From assembly GCA_949358305.1 (NCBI GenBank), contig OX442317.1, forward strand, positions 5,460,186 through 5,524,185: 64,000 nucleotides of DNA. The letters run 5' to 3'. Source of the DNA: Strigamia acuminata. Taxonomy: Eukaryota > Arthropoda > Chilopoda > Geophilomorpha > Linotaeniidae. A model generated the notes under the pieces. It saw only the letters and a program-made list of their open reading frames with translations, was not told where the DNA came from and ran no database searches. Every line of letters starts with the position of its first letter. Position 1 is the first letter of the stretch. A program made the translations under genes and the position numbers. Positions 59,890-64,000 of this stretch are shown here, in pieces.

Positions 59890-60240
59890 ATTGAAAGTAA
59901 TACAAAAAAGCCCTCTATGATGATAGTAGTGAACTACATTGGTTTATTCGTGGCGCCGTAAGGATATTCCTTAATTTTTTGTGGAGCAATATTATATAAA
60001 TGAGTAAAAAATATTTTTTCAACGTGTAAAAAGTGTTTTCACCACATTATTAAATTAATAATAATTCAAGGATTTAAAAATATATATATAAATTACGAGT
60101 TTATTAGTTCAAGAATTTCAAACCAGGAAGTTTCGGTATAATTCTGAATTTCTTATTGGATATGCAAATGATTTTGCGTTCATTTTGCATTTTATGTTCT
60201 TCGCTTGGTTTCCGTTCAGTTGTTGCCTCGGCTCGGTGGA
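59890..60240. other. AT-rich spacer, nothing recognised
   Basis: No gene or repeat supported. Confidence 0.5.
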
Positions 60241-60251
60241 GGAAGGTTTGA

Positions 60252-60840
60252 CATGAATCTTGGACGGACAAGCGTGAATTTAGGTGAGTTTAACTCTTCG
60301 TTTTTTACACTTCTTACAGTTCTTAGCTTGAATTTAGGCGAGTTTCACGCTTAGTTTTTGACAGTTTTTGGCTTGAATTTAAATGAGTTTCACTCTTTTA
60401 TTTTGAACGTTTCTAGCTTGAATTTTGGTGAGTTTCATTCTTCGTGTTTTATTTTATCTCGCACTTTTAACATTTTTTTATTTCTTATATTTTTTAGTGT
60501 TTTATTTATTATTTATATTTAAGAAACGAATAATTTGTGTCGTCGAGTTGAGCTTTAGTTTATATGTTTTATTTTATTAGTTATTAATTTTATATTTTTT
60601 CCGTTTTAGGTTCAATATGGAATGGAGGTCCAACATGGAGTCTACAGGAATAATTTCCAACGGAATTCAGCAGTCTTTTATTTTCTTATTATATTTAGAA
60701 TTTGTTTGTAATTCATTTTAAGTTTCGTGTATAATTAAAATGTTTGTACTTGTGCGTAAATTATTTTTTTATGTGGTTTTAAAACTACATAAAAAAAATA
60801 ATTTATACATTTCTCTTTTTGAATAAAATTTGTTTAAATC
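60252..60840 (+). ncRNA. Possible two-exon small transcript
   Basis: A first exon ends GTGAATTTAG|GTGAGT (60,281), an acceptor CGTTTTAG lies at about 60,608, and AATAAA is near 60,821. Spliced, it encodes at most 24 codons (MNLGRTSVNLG-SIWNGGPTWS...). The intron begins with three or four ~65-bp repeats, each containing AGCTTGAATTT and GAGTTTCA. A near-perfect palindrome at 60,756-60,808 (arms of about 25 bp) lies before the polyA signal. Neither coding potential nor transcription is certain. Confidence 0.25.
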
Positions 60841-61199
60841 TCATTTCTCTATACTTTAAATATAAAAACACAAAACGGGGAATCTATATACCCACCCACC
60901 ATCCCCCTTTTTTTTATTATAAGTCCAAACCTTAAAAAATTTGGCAGCGATTCGCCTTTTTGGACTTAGTTTTTGTGAAAAATGACAGCTTTTAGAAAAT
61001 AAAATTTTATTACGATAAAAACACACTTCTTACATAATTTTTACAAATTTTTCCTTAAAAGGAAAATTAATGGCAAATAAAACATTCAAGTGGGTTATAA
61101 CAGATTATCTCGGGTAGAATCTCCCTTGAGACTCCGTTTTCACCACACCCGGGCCCAGAGTGTGCCACGCTCTGAGCCCCAAAAGTATCCCGCGATGCC

Positions 61200-61860
61200 T
61201 TCCAGGTAACGACGAAATATTTATTAACCTAAAAGGAAGGAAAAATTAAAAACATTCCAAAAATATTTACAAAAACAAAAGCGAAAACAAAAATGATCAT
61301 TTTACAATGAATGAAAATATTTGAAAATTAAAACAACGCTGAAATTCGACGACGACGTCCGAGTCCATGGAATTTGTCAGGAGTTGTCCAGGAATTTGGC
61401 TTCGGTAGGATAAACCTATTTCAAAATAAATTCAAAATAAATTACCAGCGAAGCAACAAAAACTTAAACAAATGAATAAATGAAAAAAAATCTCAAATAT
61501 CAATAAAAATGAGAAAAAGCTAAAAACAAAACTTAATAACACACAAAAGATTGAAATAAAACAAAAAAACTAAATATTTTCTCGTCTTAATGTAAGCTCG
61601 TGTAATTCTCCATAAAACTAAGCCTTAACTTCAAACGGACTAAATATGTTAAAACGCATATAAATGGAATGCACAAACAAAACTACGAATTAATGGCATA
61701 AAAACAATAACCAAAAAGCTCAAAATTAAAACTAAATAAAAGGAAAACAAATAAACGAAAAACTCACCTCCAACTGGCACATGCTTCGCCTCGAGCCGGG
61801 ACAACTGAATGACAAACCTCTCGAAAGACAAAAATGCAAAGCAGCAAAAACCATCATCCA
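61200..61860 (-). CDS. Possible small two-exon gene, unknown function
   Basis: On the minus strand an ATG exon (MDDGFCCFAFLSFERFVIQL...) ends at 61768 with a strong donor (TTGGAG|GTGAGT). A plausible acceptor (TTGAAATAG) opens an exon at 61415 that stays open for about 40 codons (LSYRSQIPGQ...NSMDSDVVVEF...). In sum about 70 codons with no known domain. A GC-rich hairpin (GGGCCCAGAG/CTCTGAGCCC) lies at 61,148-61,180 downstream. This could equally be a non-coding transcript. Confidence 0.25.
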
Positions 61861-62153
61861 ATCAAAAACCAGTATTCTGTCACGTTACAAAACTACCCCG
61901 CCATTTATTGGCTTTCCTACGAACTTTATACGCTTTGCCTTATAACTTATATTATAAATTTACCACCTATAGTCCTTGAAATAAAACTAAAATTATTAAA
62001 CGTTTTGCTTTCTTATTTCAAACATTATACAAATTGCTACATCCTATAAAACAATTCACATCACATTTAAATATACAAATTTCTATTTTGTCTTTTAATG
62101 TTAAAAACCAGGGCAACGAAATAAGACTACATTTTCAAGATCTCCTCTTCACG

Positions 62154-64000
62154 TCACCGCTTTAACCGCAGACAACGCTGCCATGTGCTCTGAACTTCCT
62201 TCAATAACTAAACAAAAACAAAACCAAAACATCAAAAACATTCATTAAACGATTTTCCCACCAAAAACCTCACCTTGTTGATCCATGTCCCATCAAGAAG
62301 ACAATACTGCAAAATAATATGGCTTTCTTTACTCGGATCTGCTTCACGCATTTCCAAAACCTAAAAAACAATCAACAAATGAAATATATTCCAAAAAAAA
62401 TAATTCCTAAACCAACTTTTGCTGTGCATTGATGATAAAAATTGAATTTCTGATGATGCACTTGATTGTACAACCACACCATGTCTGCACACCGTGAACA
62501 CAACTTGAATTGAGTAACCCCTTCACCAGGTATGGGTTGCGTGTACGCTAATGTGACGTCATCGTAATCCAGCCGCGAGAACACCGCTTTCTTCACCATC
62601 TCTTGTCGTTGGCACACGTGACACGAATCGGATTGCTCGGAGAATCCGCTCACGGACAGACGAGGACTCCGTTCGATCGTTTCCTGCAAACCAAAAAATT
62701 AACCAAAAATCCTAAAAAAAAAAAATCAAATCCAAATACCCGGAACTGAGGCAGCCAGGAAACCGTATCCAGAACCTGCTGCTTACACCTCTCGACCATC
62801 GTGTCGACAACATTAACGTGCGACAAGAAATACTCGTCCTGCTCTTTGATGATTTCAGATATAAAATTCGGATCCAACACTTGACTAATGAGTGTTTGCA
62901 GATACACTTCAAAACTCTCCTTCTGTGGAATGAATTCGGCCTCCGTTTCCTGCGCTTCCAACGCGTTACTGTCGACCGCAACGTTGCAATCCGCTCGCTC
63001 CCACTCGACCACAACTGTGCATTTCTTACTATGTACTAAACGCACCGGCACAATTTGATACTGCGTTCTACTATTACACGTCCATCCGGCATACTAAACG
63101 AAAAAAAAAAAAAAAAAAAATTAAATTTTTTTATTTATAAAAATTAAATTAAATTTTACTGTTGATTTATTTCTGTACAGAACACGTCCATCTTGCTCGA
63201 ACGCCTCGAACTTCTGCAAAAGTGCTTTCCCGTCCACTCTCCAAATCGGAGGGTGTTCCTTCACCATATCTGCCACCGCCACCACAAAATCCCCGATCTG
63301 AATTATCAACAAACATATGATCAATGCGTTTCATTCAAACTCCTTTTCCCTCACCTTCCCCAATCCATCCATTGCCTCGTCCAGACTCTGCCCGTCGTCT
63401 TCCGCACCGCTCGGCGTCATCGCCATCGCCATCGAATCCTCCATCCTCAACTTCGGCGGCCTTCCTCTCCGTTTCGGCACCATCGGCGTCACCGGCAGCG
63501 CCTTTTTTGGAATATATTTCTTCTTCTTCTCCTCGTCCGAACTCGCCGCTCGCACTTTCGTCTCCTAAAACAAACAATTAAACCAATCAATAACCAATTC
63601 CTTCCATTAGCCTCAAAAACTCCATACTTTATCCAACGGCGTCCACGCGGGGTCGCAATCCGAATCATTCCCGTCTTTATCCGACTCCGAGCTCACATAC
63701 GCCTCGTTCCGCCTTTGCATCACAACCTCTTTACACTTCCTCATGGATGCGCGTCTCACGGGCGTCCCGGGCGCCGCTATACCAATCTTCTCCACCTTCA
63801 CCTTCCCGTCACACCCGTCTTCCGCTTCAACTTTCACTTGAGATTTCCGTCTCCTCCCTCTGCCCCTCTTCGCCGTTTGCACGTTGCCACTATGCAGCCC
63901 GACCAACTTGATCTTAATCGGGTTCTGTTTCTCACTTTCGTCGCCCCTCGAATGTCCGTTTGTACTCTCGAGCCCCTGTTGCGCCTGCTGCGCCTGCTGC
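62154..64000 (-). CDS. DUF4211-type (QSER1/PRR12-like) AT-hook nuclear protein, 3' part
   Basis: C-terminal portion of a larger protein running off the window end. Seven exons, all phase 0: 63628-64000 (open at 64000), 63355-63564, 63160-63297, 62740-63093, 62417-62683, 62274-62360, 62154-62207; about 490 codons. The visible order: QQAQQAQQ, then basic KRGRGRRRKSQ, an AT-hook KRRGRPPKL, the conserved block IGDFVVAVADMVKEHPPIWR...LLQKFEAFEQDGRVLYRN, then WTCNSRTQYQIVPVRLVHSK, a helical region, two Cys pairs (CHVC and CSRC) that could bind zinc, and a basic end. I assign it from memory to the DUF4211 group (vertebrate QSER1 and PRR12, chromatin-associated). The family call is moderate; the exon model is firm because all junctions are phase 0 with good sites. 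Confidence 0.65.

Overview
This is animal nuclear DNA: AT-rich, with short GT-AG introns and no operons. It is probably from a non-insect arthropod. The evidence is a myoinhibitory-peptide (allatostatin-B) precursor with W-X6-W-G-K-R repeats, a troponin I of the arthropod type with alternative exons, two cytosolic (unsecreted) ferritins with iron-responsive-element-like 5' leaders, and a short degenerate block resembling the arthropod telomere repeat TTAGG. The lineage is an inference and I cannot name a species.

Layout. 1-3,050: no supported gene. 3,054-3,610 (-): MIP precursor. 4,433-4,996 and 5,351-6,601 (+): two related Ly6/three-finger proteins. 8,292-12,716 (-): TTC17 homologue, 13 exons. 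13,088-13,726 and 14,719-15,492 (+): ferritin pair. 16,001-18,852 (-): ZNF143/ZNF76-type zinc-finger activator. 20,147-23,280 (-): SLC6 transporter, 12 exons. 23,551-26,546 (-): troponin I. 28,348-30,442 (+): RUVBL2/reptin. 31,218-33,434 (+): KMT5B/C (SUV4-20H) histone H4K20 methyltransferase. 34,482-37,924 (+): caprin. 38,489-40,675 (-): SF3A1 with an uninterrupted CDS. 62,154 to the window end (-): 3' part of a DUF4211-type (QSER1/PRR12-like) AT-hook protein.

From about 41.1 to 62 kb there is no recognisable protein gene. The stretch is built from duplicated, splice-site-bounded modules: four copies of one exon-like block, two of another, and five tandem exon-like units of 0.5-1.3 kb separated by introns of 65-66 bp. 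It also holds two ~900-bp elements with terminal inverted repeats, a 62-bp satellite, a perfect 12-bp minisatellite of about 132 copies, and a tandem 330-bp foldback repeat. The large ORFs there are by-products of repeats that lack stop codons. The best hypothesis is a rapidly evolving, spliced, non-coding locus beside satellite DNA.

The genes form no single pathway; this is an ordinary gene-dense segment (chromatin, splicing, translation control, iron storage, muscle, neuropeptide, transport) next to a repeat-rich one. Exon models were built by eye from reading frame, splice sites and remembered family sequences; every multi-exon CDS listed as complete closes in frame.
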